64,000 nucleotides of DNA from Letharia columbiana (taxonomy: Eukaryota > Ascomycota > Lecanoromycetes > Lecanorales > Parmeliaceae), in contig NW_023501050.1 in the NCBI RefSeq assembly GCF_014066305.1, positions 434,001-498,000 on the forward strand, given 5' to 3'. Below, one piece after another: positions 53,501 to 63,351 of this stretch. The translations under genes and the position numbers were made by a program. Under the pieces are notes generated by a model. The model saw only the letters and a list, made by a program, of their open reading frames with translations. It did no database searches and was not told the DNA's origin. Within the stretch, counting starts at the first letter, position 1, and each line of letters starts with the position of its first letter.

Positions 53501-54960
53501 TTATTAATAATATAAAAGTATATCTTCTTTTACTCGACTAAAGATTCGATATAGTAGTTCTTTTAAGGTTCGGTACTCTGATTCCTTCTCTACTAATTAT
53601 TCTATCTCTATCTACTAGTCTATCACGCGTAGATATTAGCCTTAAAAAAAATTCCTCATTTCACCTATAATTAAATATATTCTAAAAGTAATTACTTAAT
53701 TAATCGCTTATTTAATAGCTAGTTAATACCTTCTTTATTATTATAAATCGTAAAAAAGTTTATTATCTCGCTATTCTTATTCTCGCTATCTTTCTCTTCT
53801 TTACTATATATACCTTATTCTAAACCTTATATAGTCTCTTATAAATTAGATATTTATAAGTATCGACCGTATAATCTTTATAATAATACTTCTCTAAGTA
53901 TTTCCTATATATTAAGTAATTCTTTTTAGAGTATATAGTCGATAGATAATTATATTTCTAGTATACGAAGTATTACTTCAATCTATACTACTTATTATAG
54001 ACGTAATAATTACATAGTTTTAAATCGATAACTAGATCTTCTTCTAGTACTTTATTTTCTTTCTCTAGAGATATTAATTCGATAATTAATAAACTCTTAT
54101 TATAACTCTCTTTATTTATATCGAATTAGTCTAGTTATACTATATCGAGACTTAGCGTATTAATATTTTTATTCTAAACCCTTTTAATTGCCGTAGCTAT
54201 GTCTTTAATATTAAATATATTAATTCTTACTCTATAAAGTAGAAGATTATATATTTTAATAATTACTCTTATATTATTACTTATCTTTAAAGTTTAATTC
54301 TTACTTTTTCTTAGTTTATTCGCCTTCTTCTTATTTATAGTTATAATATATATATCGTTACTCGCTAGCCTTCTAGCTATTCTAATAGATTTTCTTATAA
54401 TATTTATACTCTTTATATATTTATTAACTATCGTAATTATCTCGCTTAATATCTTTCTCTCTAATATTTTACTTACTATCTTATCTTATAGCTTTATAAT
54501 AATCTTATTTAACTTATTATATAATACTTAATCTTATTTCGATATTACTAATAATATAATAAAGATTTCTTCGATAATAGAGAAGAATATTAAGAATCGA
54601 TCTAGTACGCTAGCGTAGCTAATTATTAATATATTACTTTCTAGACTAATTATCTAATACTTAATATATATAATCTTTTTCTTTATATTACTATCTCGAT
54701 TACTTAAGTTAATAACTAGTTTATATACTTCGTCTAAAACTATTTAGATTTTAAGTTTATTATTCATCTTTTCTATAAATACTACCGCCGCTCTAAGAAT
54801 AATAACTATTTTATCTATTAATAATTTCTAATCTTCGTCTATTATTTTTAATATAATATTTATTAACAACTTTAATATAAATGCGTACTTCTTAAAATTA
54901 TAGCTATTATAATTTCATTAAGATTAACTAGTCTTATTCGACATAATTATAGAGATATAG
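50600..54960 (-). mobile_element. Degenerate Tad-like LINE retrotransposon (endonuclease and RT)
   Basis: On the minus strand the AP-type endonuclease tail lies at about 52,420-52,800, where the usual S-D-H-L-P appears as S-E-F-N-Y-L-L. The reverse transcriptase runs from about 51,860 down to 50,930. An open stretch at 51,494-51,856 still reads EYRLIALLNTIEKIIKFIL, the RT finger block of LINEs, and the catalytic F-x-D-D box appears near 51,170 as FINDI (D to N, as RIP would cause). Decayed gag-like sequence reaches to about 54,900. The right end coincides with the edge of the island. Exact ends and target duplications are not visible. Confidence 0.8.
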
Positions 54961-55097
54961 ATATTCCCTAAAGCCAATTAAAGAGATACTAGCCTTACTG
55001 AGTGCTTTGAATATATATATCTACTTTCTATAGCTCAATAATATAGCATAAGCGTTGTGCGAAAGTCTCCTTTACGATCCTTGTTGTAGGAGAGCAA

Positions 55098-55679
55098 CAG
55101 CGTTTCCGGGTTACAGCTCGGCAGGGGTGAAAAAAAGTTCGGCAGGGGTGAAGCTTCGGCATATACTTACTTCACCTCAAATAAACTCATAGCATATACT
55201 AAACGTATGCGTTTCACCCGAGATAAACTCGGGCCGAGTTTAAAATAATAACGGTACTTTAGAGGGGGGTAAAGGCATATACTAGATATATACCTCAACC
55301 GCCTATCCTGCACGTCCCCCGCCGCGAAGACCTCCGTGATCTACTAATTATATAATAAAACTGTACTGGAAGTAAAGCGCGTAATAGATTCCGAAACTAT
55401 TAAGGCCGGGAGGTCGTAAATAAGGATTTAAGAAATCAGCATTATACGATAGAAGATAAAAGCGAAGCATATACTAAGTATATGCTTTCATTATATTACC
55501 TCGCGCGAGCCAATATTGCTAGACTAAATTTAATTTTCTTCACCCTCCGATGAAGGTGCTGGCATATGCTAAGTGTATCCCTTTCACCCCGGACCAGGTG
55601 CATATACTTAGCATCTACTCACCCCTGCCGAACTTTTTTCACCCCTGCACCCCTGCCGAGCTGTAAGCCCCAGCGTTTC
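55098..55679. mobile_element. 564-bp MITE-like element with 9-bp target duplication
   Basis: The element spans 55107-55670 and is flanked by identical 9-bp CAGCGTTTC copies (55098-55106 and 55671-55679). Its terminal inverted repeats share TTACAGCTCGGCAGGGGTG and continue through an A-run into GTTCGGCAGGGGTG; the right arm has an extra short CAGGGGTG-type duplication. There is no open frame long enough for a transposase. A 9-bp duplication points to Mutator-like (MULE) mobilisation, by analogy with that superfamily. It keeps normal CA/TG content, unlike the island next to it. Confidence 0.85.
55159..55615. repeat. Interspersed imperfect palindromes inside the MITE
   Basis: Six related sites start with GCATATAC or GCATATGC, at about 55159, 55192, 55275, 55467, 55562 and 55600. 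The best is GCATATACTAAGTATATGC at 55467-55485, with perfect 9-bp arms around one central base. Most are followed by a TTTCACC or TCACC element, and some are preceded by GGTG or GGTAAA. Confidence 0.85.
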
Positions 55680-55715
55680 AACTGTCATTTCCAAACAGAG
55701 GGCGGCCCGAAGGTT

Positions 55716-55932
55716 TAGCGTATTCAATACCGTGGCAAATGCTTGGCACCAGGAATTCAAAGATGTGAATTATCAACTGAACAACTACAATTTGCATTGT
55801 AAAAGTTCTCTATACATAAAATCCTTTCTGTTAAAACCAAAAAATTTATGAAAAAATAATTAACTTACAGATTTGTAAAATATATTAGAATCGTCCTGAT
55901 GCCAAGCATTTGCATCCATTTTGAATACGCTA
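55716..55932. mobile_element. 213-bp MITE-like element flanked by TA
   Basis: Inverted ends of about 40 bp lie at 55718-55757 and 55891-55930. Both begin GCGTATTCAA and share GCAAATGCTTGGCA further in; the arms differ at a few positions. TA dinucleotides flank both sides (55716-55717, 55931-55932), as in Tc1/mariner-type insertions. The centre is AT-rich and non-coding. It lies about 240 bp upstream of the start codon at 56,170. Confidence 0.85.
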
Positions 55933-56169
55933 AGTTCGCCGACGGGCACTGCAGAACCTCCTATCATGTTCCCGTGAAGAAAACGGCGCCAGCAGATCGC
56001 AGAGAATGAGGCTCATTGTCTAATTACTAGATATGCTAACATCAAAATCATAATTGGTTAAGATACTGCTTGAGGAATATCACCAATGATACCCCAGCCA
56101 TGTTGGCTTGAAGCCAGGGACTGCTAGGTGTGGCAGCACCTTTCTGTGCCCGGTGATGGACACCGCGAC

Positions 56170-57540
56170 ATGTCGTCGGATCTACAGAAAGAATTTGGAT
56201 ACCCTGAGGTGAATCCATGGCGCGGAGCTGCAAGTCAAAGCCCCGCAAATAAGGCCTCTGCGGATGAAGATGATTTTGGGGATTTTGAAGACCCAGAGAA
56301 TGAGGAGAATGTCACACATACACCTCGAAATTCTTCACCGCCGTACCATACTGTCAGCTATCCCGTGGGTTCAGAATGGAGTGGAACGCAACGGTTATCA
56401 ATGGACCAAGAATATTTGCAATCGTTTATTCATTCATCCACAACGGAGGTTCGAGAAGTCCCGAGCAACCACGATGACTGGGGAGACTTTTCTCAGCAGT
56501 CAGTCATGTTTGATGCCGATGTGGAAGCTACAAGGCAAAAGAAAGAGACAGACCGGACGTTTGTCGATCAACGTAGACGACTTGAGGCGCCTACGAATAT
56601 CCAGCTTCATCCAAAGACTAGTACAAAAGCATTTACTCCTCCATCTCCGATCCCCGCTATAACCGGGGCGAATGTTAGCCAACGGTCACAGGGGTCTGGG
56701 AAAGCTCGACACCAGTCCTCGACAGATGATTCCAAGCGCCGAGTCGAAACAACAAAAGCAACAAATCTTGAACATCCGACCATTGATGACGAACCATGGG
56801 TTGACTTCGAAGCAGCGGAAGCAGCAAAGTCTGGGCCGAAACCCTCAAATGGTCCAATTTCGCGTAGTTTCGGAGCAACAGAAGCCTCGAACCTTGGGCC
56901 TCCACCCTCAAACATCCCACCACCGTCCATTCTTCTCTCCGTCATCGCAACAATTTTTGGGTCTCTGGCCACAGATCTGAAAAAATCCACATCATATCAG
57001 CCTTTAGATCAGCCTAGCACACTCTCACAGCTCCGCGCCTTGTTATCCACTATGCGAGCAGCAGCTCGCATCCTCGCCGGTCGCAAGCTCCGCTGGAAAC
57101 GTGATAATCTGCTTTCCCAAAGCATGAAGATTGGACCGGCCCACTCTGGCAAAGCAGGCGGCATGAAGCTCGCCGGTGTGGACAAGGCTGAAAGCCGGCG
57201 CGAAGATCAAGAAGCTGCCGAAGCGCTGCAGGTTTGGAAGCAGCAGGCTGGGCCGTTGAGGTCTATGATTGCCACCGCGAACGGCCAAATGTCGGAGATT
57301 GAGCGCTTCAAGATCCCTGAGATCGCGGACAACATGCTTATCCGACAAGGGAAACCTAGCGAGGGGATAGTGACTGCGCCCAAATGTTGCTTCCTGTGTG
57401 GCATCAAGAGAGACGAGAGAGTAGTAAAGGTAGATTTTGATGTGGAGGATAGTTTCGGAGAGTGGTGGGTAGAGCATTGGGGCCATTTTGACTGTGTCGC
57501 CTTTTGGGAGAACCACAAGGCTTTTCTACAACAGCGTTGA
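56170..57540 (+). CDS. Laa2/DUF5102-like AP-1 accessory protein
   Basis: Single-exon gene of 456 residues. The start is the first ATG in frame (MSSDLQKEFGYPEVNPW); the frame opens further upstream only from a GTG. It carries repeated acidic-aromatic motifs near the N-terminus and middle (DDFGDFEDPE, DDWGDFSQQ, DEPWVDFEAAE). These resemble the short gamma-ear-binding motifs of clathrin-adaptor accessory proteins such as yeast Laa2. The C-terminal part has a helical segment (RAAARILAGRKLRWKRDNLL). It ends in a conserved block with two cysteines and aromatic residues (KCCFLCGIKRDERVVKV, then WWVEHWGHFDCVAFW), perhaps a small metal-binding fold. Family assignment comes from motif pattern and memory of DUF5102, not a search. 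A role in AP-1 traffic at the trans-Golgi is inferred. Confidence 0.72.
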   Translation: MSSDLQKEFGYPEVNPWRGAASQSPANKASADEDDFGDFEDPENEENVTHTPRNSSPPYHTVSYPVGSEWSGTQRLSMDQEYLQSFIHSSTTEVREVPSNHDDWGDFSQQSVMFDADVEATRQKKETDRTFVDQRRRLEAPTNIQLHPKTSTKAFTPPSPIPAITGANVSQRSQGSGKARHQSSTDDSKRRVETTKATNLEHPTIDDEPWVDFEAAEAAKSGPKPSNGPISRSFGATEASNLGPPPSNIPPPSILLSVIATIFGSLATDLKKSTSYQPLDQPSTLSQLRALLSTMRAAARILAGRKLRWKRDNLLSQSMKIGPAHSGKAGGMKLAGVDKAESRREDQEAAEALQVWKQQAGPLRSMIATANGQMSEIERFKIPEIADNMLIRQGKPSEGIVTAPKCCFLCGIKRDERVVKVDFDVEDSFGEWWVEHWGHFDCVAFWENHKAFLQQR

Positions 57541-58468
57541 CTTGACCGTATCTTCGCTACCACCACTGTCATGCGGGCGAGCATCAGTCCTCCCAGTTGC
57601 TACAGCAATCTAATCCTCGGTAATCACCACCACAAGCGAAATATTGGACGAATTTCCATGCTCAGACATGGACGGGTTGCAAATGTGAGTGATTTCATCA
57701 TTTGGGCGACCCTCGAATAAAAATTCCATCAAACACGGCAAATGGTGTATACCTTGTCTATCAGTTCGATTCACGTGCCGGCCTGCGGATGGATCAAAGA
57801 ATTCGACTCTCAGTCTTCCAGCAAGGCATGTGAGAAATTGATCGCAAATGAGCTTGCATAAGCCCAAAGTCGGAGACCGGCCTCGCCGAGGAACTTAGGG
57901 GAACGTATAGTGAAAGGTATTTCGAATATTAGATCTATGCAAGGAGATGTGGATGATGGAAAGGAGAGAAAGGGGATTGCTAGTGCTGAATGAGCTCAAG
58001 TCTACCTTACTCACAAGGCCAGGTTAGCCTTTCTACTCTCAATTCCGGAAAGACTATAAATGCTCCATAAAAGAGGCTCCTGCGGAGAAGAAGTTATGTT
58101 GTACTCTCCGAATCAATCCTTTTCCCAGACCTGAAGCCCTGCAACTGTGCACACTGTCCTCATGTCTGCCTCAAGAAGTCATCGTCGATGTGGCAGATCT
58201 ATCCCTCCGATCCCTGTGGTGTTCCAAGGGACGTCACGCCGGATCTGTGCAAAGCTGCAAGGTATTGAATGTGATATTCTAACTATAAACAGGCAACAAG
58301 CCTTGGTGCAGTGCGTGAATCCACACTTCAACTCGATCATCATTAAACAACGCCCAACCAAGGAGTAGGTAGGCTCTGCCGCAGTCTAGGTATACTCTCG
58401 TCATAGTAGATTGTATATACCTTTGAAACAAATGAATACCCAATCCGATGCCTTACACAAGGAGACCC
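57541..58468. other. Intergenic between convergent Laa2-like and DUF2985 genes
   Basis: About 930 bp between two convergent 3' ends. Short frames on both strands show no recognisable motif, and no repeat or RNA gene was seen. Confidence 0.5.
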
Positions 58469-60220
58469 TCACTGGACACCGACCTCGGGTGCTGAATCCT
58501 TCTCCCCTGCCACCGGCTTACCCTTCCTCTTGCTCTTCTTCTCTCCGCCGACAACATCCCTCTCCACATCCCCCAGAGTCTCGTTTTCCTTTACGGGTAT
58601 ACCTTCGAAATTCTTCACCCTCTTGCCCTCCTGAAAAGACATCAATCCTCCCAGTCCGGCAACGATACACGCTAATGCCACGAACGTTCCCGTGCTCCAA
58701 CTCGGTCGCTTGTACCTGTTGAACCCCCACATAAAGCCGGAAAGCACGCCTTGGAGGAAAGTGTTGAGCACGAATGCCCAGATCACATAGTCGAGTTTCC
58801 ACATGCGGGTGGCAGGTGCACGGATGCCGGTCAGAGGGACGTCGGGGATTTTGGAAGGTGGTAGTGGGACCGCGGGGTTGTTCGCTGGATCGTCGACGGG
58901 GGCGTCAGGATCAATGGGGAGGTTCTCGCTCCCTGCAAGACGGAACCAGCCTCTGTTGATGCCGGCCAGTCTACGCAGCGCAGATTGGTCGTGGCGGAGA
59001 CGAAATTTCATTAGATAGTAGAAGTCGCGGAAGCGCCAGGGAATGAGACCGAAGCCTGTGACGCAGAAAAGAGCATTGAGGATTTGAGAGTCGATTTCGA
59101 TCCAGATACGGCGGGGGCTGTTGATGTTGTTGCACTCTTTCTTGCCATGTGATCCAGGTGGGTAGCACATGAATTCTTGACCCCCGCCAATCAGCAGTAA
59201 GAATAGCATACCACCCCAGGCTACAACATTTAGGCCGTATAGGACGATGAGGAAACCGAGTGGTGTGATAGTGAATTTCCAGAAGGCTTTGAGGCCGATT
59301 TTTGTGGCTTCACCCCAGGTGTGTTTGGGGGGGAATTTGTAGCCATTAGGATAGACGCCGTCGGCGTTGGGCCCTGGCTCTTTGGAAGTTGATGAGGAGG
59401 ATGAGGGACAAGCAGTGCCAGTGGTGATTGTGGTCAGCTTCTCGCCTTTCTCGCCGGTCACGGACACCGGTTCACCCGCGGGATCTTGAAACTTCTTCGG
59501 CAGGCGTTTGGTACTGTCTCGTTCATCAAGTGGGTCAACATCTTCATCGTCGTCGTCGGGAATAGCGTACGGATCAGCAGAACTCTTCGATTGAGCAGCC
59601 TTTCCGGAAATGGTCGTCTTTGATTTCGGGACGTAGGATTGGTTATCGATTTTGCCTCGCCCAATGAACTTCGAAAATGGATCATCATCATCATCATCGT
59701 CTGTGGCGGTGGGTCTCTGAGGACCCTTCATTTTTTGTGTAGTGGTACCGTGGCTAGATGCTGTCCCTTCATGGACAGTGGGAGAGATCGGACTACCCTC
59801 GTCTGCCGCCTCCGTATGTGCGTCCAATGGGTTTGTATTTGTCTGCTGTTTTTGCAAACTCCCAGGCGTCTGCGCTGAATTCGATCTGGACAACCGCCTT
59901 ATACTTTCTTCACTGACTGTACTATTCCTCCGTTGCATTTCTCGATCCCATCCATCATGGGAAAAACTTCCACTTCGAATCTCTCCTGGCGTTGGTGCTT
60001 GTGCGAGAGCATTACCGGTGGCTTGCCACATACCAACCGGTGGGCTTGACTCTAGGAACCTGAGCGAAGCGCTTCTTACTCTGCCTGAGCTAGCAGTCGA
60101 GGATCTATTCCTTGTCGTTGAATCGTCCATGCCTTCGAGGGCGGACAAGGGAGTTTGAGGCGTAGGCGAATTTGCCCCATAATCTCTCGCCATCGTTGAA
60201 GTGAGATCAGAGCTCGCCAT
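58469..60220 (-). CDS. DUF2985 family integral membrane protein
   Basis: Single-exon gene of 583 residues. The first ~290 residues are disordered and Ser/Thr/Asp-rich, with acidic runs (TDDDDDDDPF, IPDDDDEDVD) and several RRxS-type phosphosites (RRNSTVS, RRLSRS). The membrane half carries the DUF2985 signature: FWKFTITPLGFLIVLYGLN, VVAWGGMLFLLL, then SPRRIWIEIDSQILNALFC and VTGFGLIPWRFRDFYYLM. Two more helices follow (LDYVIWAFVLNTFLQGVLSG, TFVALACIVAGLGGLMSF), and then a Lys-rich cytosolic tail. The family is common in filamentous ascomycetes; its biochemical role is unknown. The start is the ATG at 60220. It is divergent from SEN15. Confidence 0.9.
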   Translation of the reverse strand: MASSDLTSTMARDYGANSPTPQTPLSALEGMDDSTTRNRSSTASSGRVRSASLRFLESSPPVGMWQATGNALAQAPTPGEIRSGSFSHDGWDREMQRRNSTVSEESIRRLSRSNSAQTPGSLQKQQTNTNPLDAHTEAADEGSPISPTVHEGTASSHGTTTQKMKGPQRPTATDDDDDDDPFSKFIGRGKIDNQSYVPKSKTTISGKAAQSKSSADPYAIPDDDDEDVDPLDERDSTKRLPKKFQDPAGEPVSVTGEKGEKLTTITTGTACPSSSSSTSKEPGPNADGVYPNGYKFPPKHTWGEATKIGLKAFWKFTITPLGFLIVLYGLNVVAWGGMLFLLLIGGGQEFMCYPPGSHGKKECNNINSPRRIWIEIDSQILNALFCVTGFGLIPWRFRDFYYLMKFRLRHDQSALRRLAGINRGWFRLAGSENLPIDPDAPVDDPANNPAVPLPPSKIPDVPLTGIRAPATRMWKLDYVIWAFVLNTFLQGVLSGFMWGFNRYKRPSWSTGTFVALACIVAGLGGLMSFQEGKRVKNFEGIPVKENETLGDVERDVVGGEKKSKRKGKPVAGEKDSAPEVGVQ

Positions 60221-61112
60221 CACTGTAGTGCGATCGCAGCGGCCCTAGGGATACCCTTCTGGTATTGACTGCAGCTGGTGGTGTTCTGTAGATCTGGAGT
60301 TGTTAGACGAGGGACATTGTTGAGATGGGATCCGGGTCTCGGCGGTAGCAGAATTAAAAGCTTAATTTGCGACGCTCAGTCACTTTGTCTCACAGAGTCT
60401 CAACTCCAAACAGTGGTTTTGATGGAATAAATGCAGTATTGAAGAGCAATGGACAAAGACGTGTGAATTGTAGAACTTCTCAGAGTCAACAGAAGTGGAT
60501 CCCTATAACATTTCGCAAATTAGCCTGGACCCTGCATTGAGGCTCAGCCCTGATTGGCTACAGGTCTTCACCAAGGTTTAGCCGTTGTACCATTAAATCT
60601 TTTAATAAACTTTAAATATGAATAATTTTATTATATTAAATATATATTTGAACCTTTTGTATAACTATTATATTTTCGACATAATTATATTCATATATAC
60701 TCTTCTTACTTTATATATTATTTATCCCGTTTAATTCCTTTTCTTCCTTTGTTCTTTAATTTTACTGTACTATACCTTATGTATATTTATTTTATTTAGG
60801 TTTGCTTTTCCAAGCTCATTTTTCTATTTTAAATATTTCTAAAATATACTACCTTTATTTGAATTTTTTCAAAATACGGGTTATTTACGAGGACGGGTGC
60901 TATCTCAACAATGACCCCGCTGTTGTTGGGAGTAAGGTATTTAGTTCGTATTAGGTTCGATTTCTAATGGCGCTGGTACAATGGTGTTGCGGTGCTTTTT
61001 ATCTTCTCCCGCTTGACTCGACAAATCAATTGGTCCCGTTTAATAATTCAGCTGCGAGCTTAACAAAGTATTTCTGCTCCACACAAACATGCTGGGGCTA
61101 CATTGAATCTCC
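60221..61112. promoter_or_regulatory. Divergent region between DUF2985 gene and SEN15, with a small AT-rich patch
   Basis: About 890 bp between divergent start codons. A ~290-bp AT-rich patch (about 60,592-60,880) interrupts otherwise normal sequence. It resembles the mutated island in composition but keeps some TG and CA; it could be an old solo LTR or MITE. No gene is present. Confidence 0.5.
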
Positions 61113-61637
61113 ATGACGGCGGTCATGCCTCCACCTTCCGCCCTCACCTCCTTCATCTCCTCCCACTCCCCTCCATCCCCTCACTCCCCTCACCACTACA
61201 ACCTCGCCCTCCAAATCCTCCACAACCTCCAATATCAGCATTCGTGGACGTCCCTCCGTATCCATACGCACTCGCATCTCACCAATGTGTCGCTCCCACG
61301 GCCGCTGATATCGGGAATGCCTCCGAAGAGGATATATGTACATCCCGATCAGCAGCTGGAAGAGCTGAAGGCTGGAGTGAAGGATGACGAGGTCGAGGTA
61401 GAGAGGGAGTGGGTGCTGCCGACGCACCTGCAGGAGAAGTGGTCACTGAGGAGGTTTGCGGAGGTTGTTGATGCGGTTGGGGAGGAACCGTCTGAGGATC
61501 ATGGAGGGCAGATAACCGAAGAGGCGAAGGGAAAGAGGAGGGGTGGGAAGAGAGTACTGTTGGCTACGTTGGGTGATGACAGCACTGTTGTGTACTATAT
61601 CGTGCATGATGGGATTGTGAAACCTAGACAGAATTGA
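61113..61637 (+). CDS. SEN15: tRNA-splicing endonuclease subunit Sen15
   Basis: Single-exon protein of 174 residues. Sen15 is a structural subunit of the heterotetrameric tRNA-splicing endonuclease that removes introns from pre-tRNAs. Family blocks are visible in order: LQILHNLQYQHSWTSLRIH near residue 33, LPRPLISGMPPKRIYVHPD, EREWVLPTHLQEKWSLRRF, and the C-terminal LLATLGDDSTVVYYIVHDG followed by IVKPRQN. The stretch between the last two blocks is low-complexity and charged, as is usual. The start is the ATG at 61113; the next in-frame ATG is only four codons on. It converges on the membrane-protein gene across about 290 bp. Confidence 0.93.
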   Translation: MTAVMPPPSALTSFISSHSPPSPHSPHHYNLALQILHNLQYQHSWTSLRIHTHSHLTNVSLPRPLISGMPPKRIYVHPDQQLEELKAGVKDDEVEVEREWVLPTHLQEKWSLRRFAEVVDAVGEEPSEDHGGQITEEAKGKRRGGKRVLLATLGDDSTVVYYIVHDGIVKPRQN

Positions 61638-61931
61638 TACCTCATGAAGCAAGAACAGATGAAGAAAGCTCCTGACAGTACATGGTTTTGCTCCGCATGT
61701 AAGACATGTTGGGATTTGAAGAAGCTTCGGAAGGCTAAAACTGTGGAAGATATGGTACTGGTGGCGCCGAAAGTTTAGATCTGAAGGCCACACTTCAAAG
61801 AAGATACTGCTCTTGTGGTATATCCTGCCGAACGCCAGCTCCTCAAATCGGCTTCAAGTCAGACTTCTTCCACCCTCCACCACCGAATCTCTCCCCAAAC
61901 CAGGCGCTTTTCCACTGAGAGTCTCGCAGCC

Positions 61932-62998
61932 TTACACACCATCAACGTCTCCCACCCATAGGAATGCTGCGCCGGTCAGGGTCGCTGCTAGACCCCAGAC
62001 ACTCGACCACCCTGCAGCACCCAAGAGTTCTGCACCTTCCAGAGACCCGTATGTTTGGAGCATGGTGTGCACTCCGCCGACGGTAACCAGTGTGGCAGTC
62101 CTCTTGATTAGCGTTCTCGCCCTATGTGAATACCCCCAGAGATTGTACACAATGGTATCTCCAAGTGTAGCAGTCTCTGGATTGAACGCCGCTGTTTCTT
62201 TGTCGTATTTGTCAGCTTTCGCAGCTGTAGCCGGCGTGAAGAGGAACACCTTTGCTGCAAAGCCAGTCGGCAGGAACGATAGGATGAGCCATGGAAAGTT
62301 CGGGCTGTACGCTGCAGAAATGTCGCGCATGCCGTCAAAATGGGTCACGAGATACACCGGCAGCCAGGTGCCATAGCTGCCAAAGACGACCACGGTGTAA
62401 ATGCCTGCTGCGAGAAGGCTCGTGTATACCTGAACCCCGGTGTCGTTAATCACTGAACGGTTCGCGGCGACACCTTTGGGAGTCTTGATGCTGTGAATGC
62501 TGGAGGAGACTTTGAGACTGTAAAACGGGACGTAGGCTGCCAAGGTATCAATGGCGATGCAGTAAGCTGAGGTCGTCGGCCTGATCAGGTAGAAGGTCGA
62601 GAGGAAATAGTGATATGGCACGTGCGTGAGGAAAGTCAGAGCAGCGAAGTCAGTACCTATAGGGCCACAATTAAATTTGGGTCGCCATCATAGAATGCCG
62701 GATCCATACTATCGAAGCCTCCGTACCACCCAACAGCCAGCTCAGTAGCCTTCCAACCGAGTAATCCAGCTATTTCCCACCAGTTGTCGCGGCTCCTGCT
62801 GACAGTGGCGAGATCGCCGCTGGTGAAGGGCGAGACGAGAGAATAGAGTAGGGAGGAGATTGTCAGGCTGAGGACCAGGAGAAGAGGAAAGCGAACTCGA
62901 GGAGGGAGCTTGGAAGTTGCCGCAGGGGATGCAGCTGGTATGGTAGCTGGTGGTTTTGAAGGGCGTCTCCGGCGATCGCTTTGTACTGTCCTTGCCAT
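61932..62998 (-). CDS. Polytopic membrane protein of unknown function
   Basis: Two exons (62710-62998 and 61932-62656) with a 53-bp intron joining GGFDS to TDFAALTFL, giving 337 residues. I do not recognise a named family. A basic N-terminus (MARTVQSDRRRRPSKPP) precedes the first helix (FPLLLVLSLTISSLLYSLV). Further hydrophobic segments are ALTFLTHVPYHYFLSTFYLI, CIAIDTLAAYVPFYSL, VYTSLLAAGIYTVVVFGSYG, PWLILSFLPTGFAAKVFLF and VWGLAATLTGAAFLWVG, about six in all. The frame is open upstream to an ATG at 63070, so a 24-residue longer form is possible. It shares a short divergent promoter with the gene starting at 63,352. Confidence 0.78.
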
Positions 62999-63351
62999 GC
63001 TTCTAGATGCTGGTGAACTTGGGAGAAGGTGAAGGGGTGAAGATTGAAATGAAACAGAAATAACGATCATGCGAAAGGAGATTTCGCGTCTTTTGTTATG
63101 ACGTGAAGCGAGAAGCTGATTGGCTCAAATGTGCCAAGAGAACGTTTCCGGCCAACTTTCTAAAAGTCACTACCACCCGAGCCACCATGACCAAGCTCAC
63201 TAATGGCTTCGATGGGTAAATACATTCAATGACTCACTCGATTGACATTGTACGTAGTTGGAGGATTTGACCCCAGGTATGACTTGGCCGATGTGATCTT
63301 TACTTCTTGGCTGCATTCCTTTCACTTTGGCAGAATCTAGATCTCTGCGAG
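62999..63351. promoter_or_regulatory. Divergent promoter region
   Basis: A 353-bp gap between two start codons facing away from each other. No specific site is named with confidence. Confidence 0.5.
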
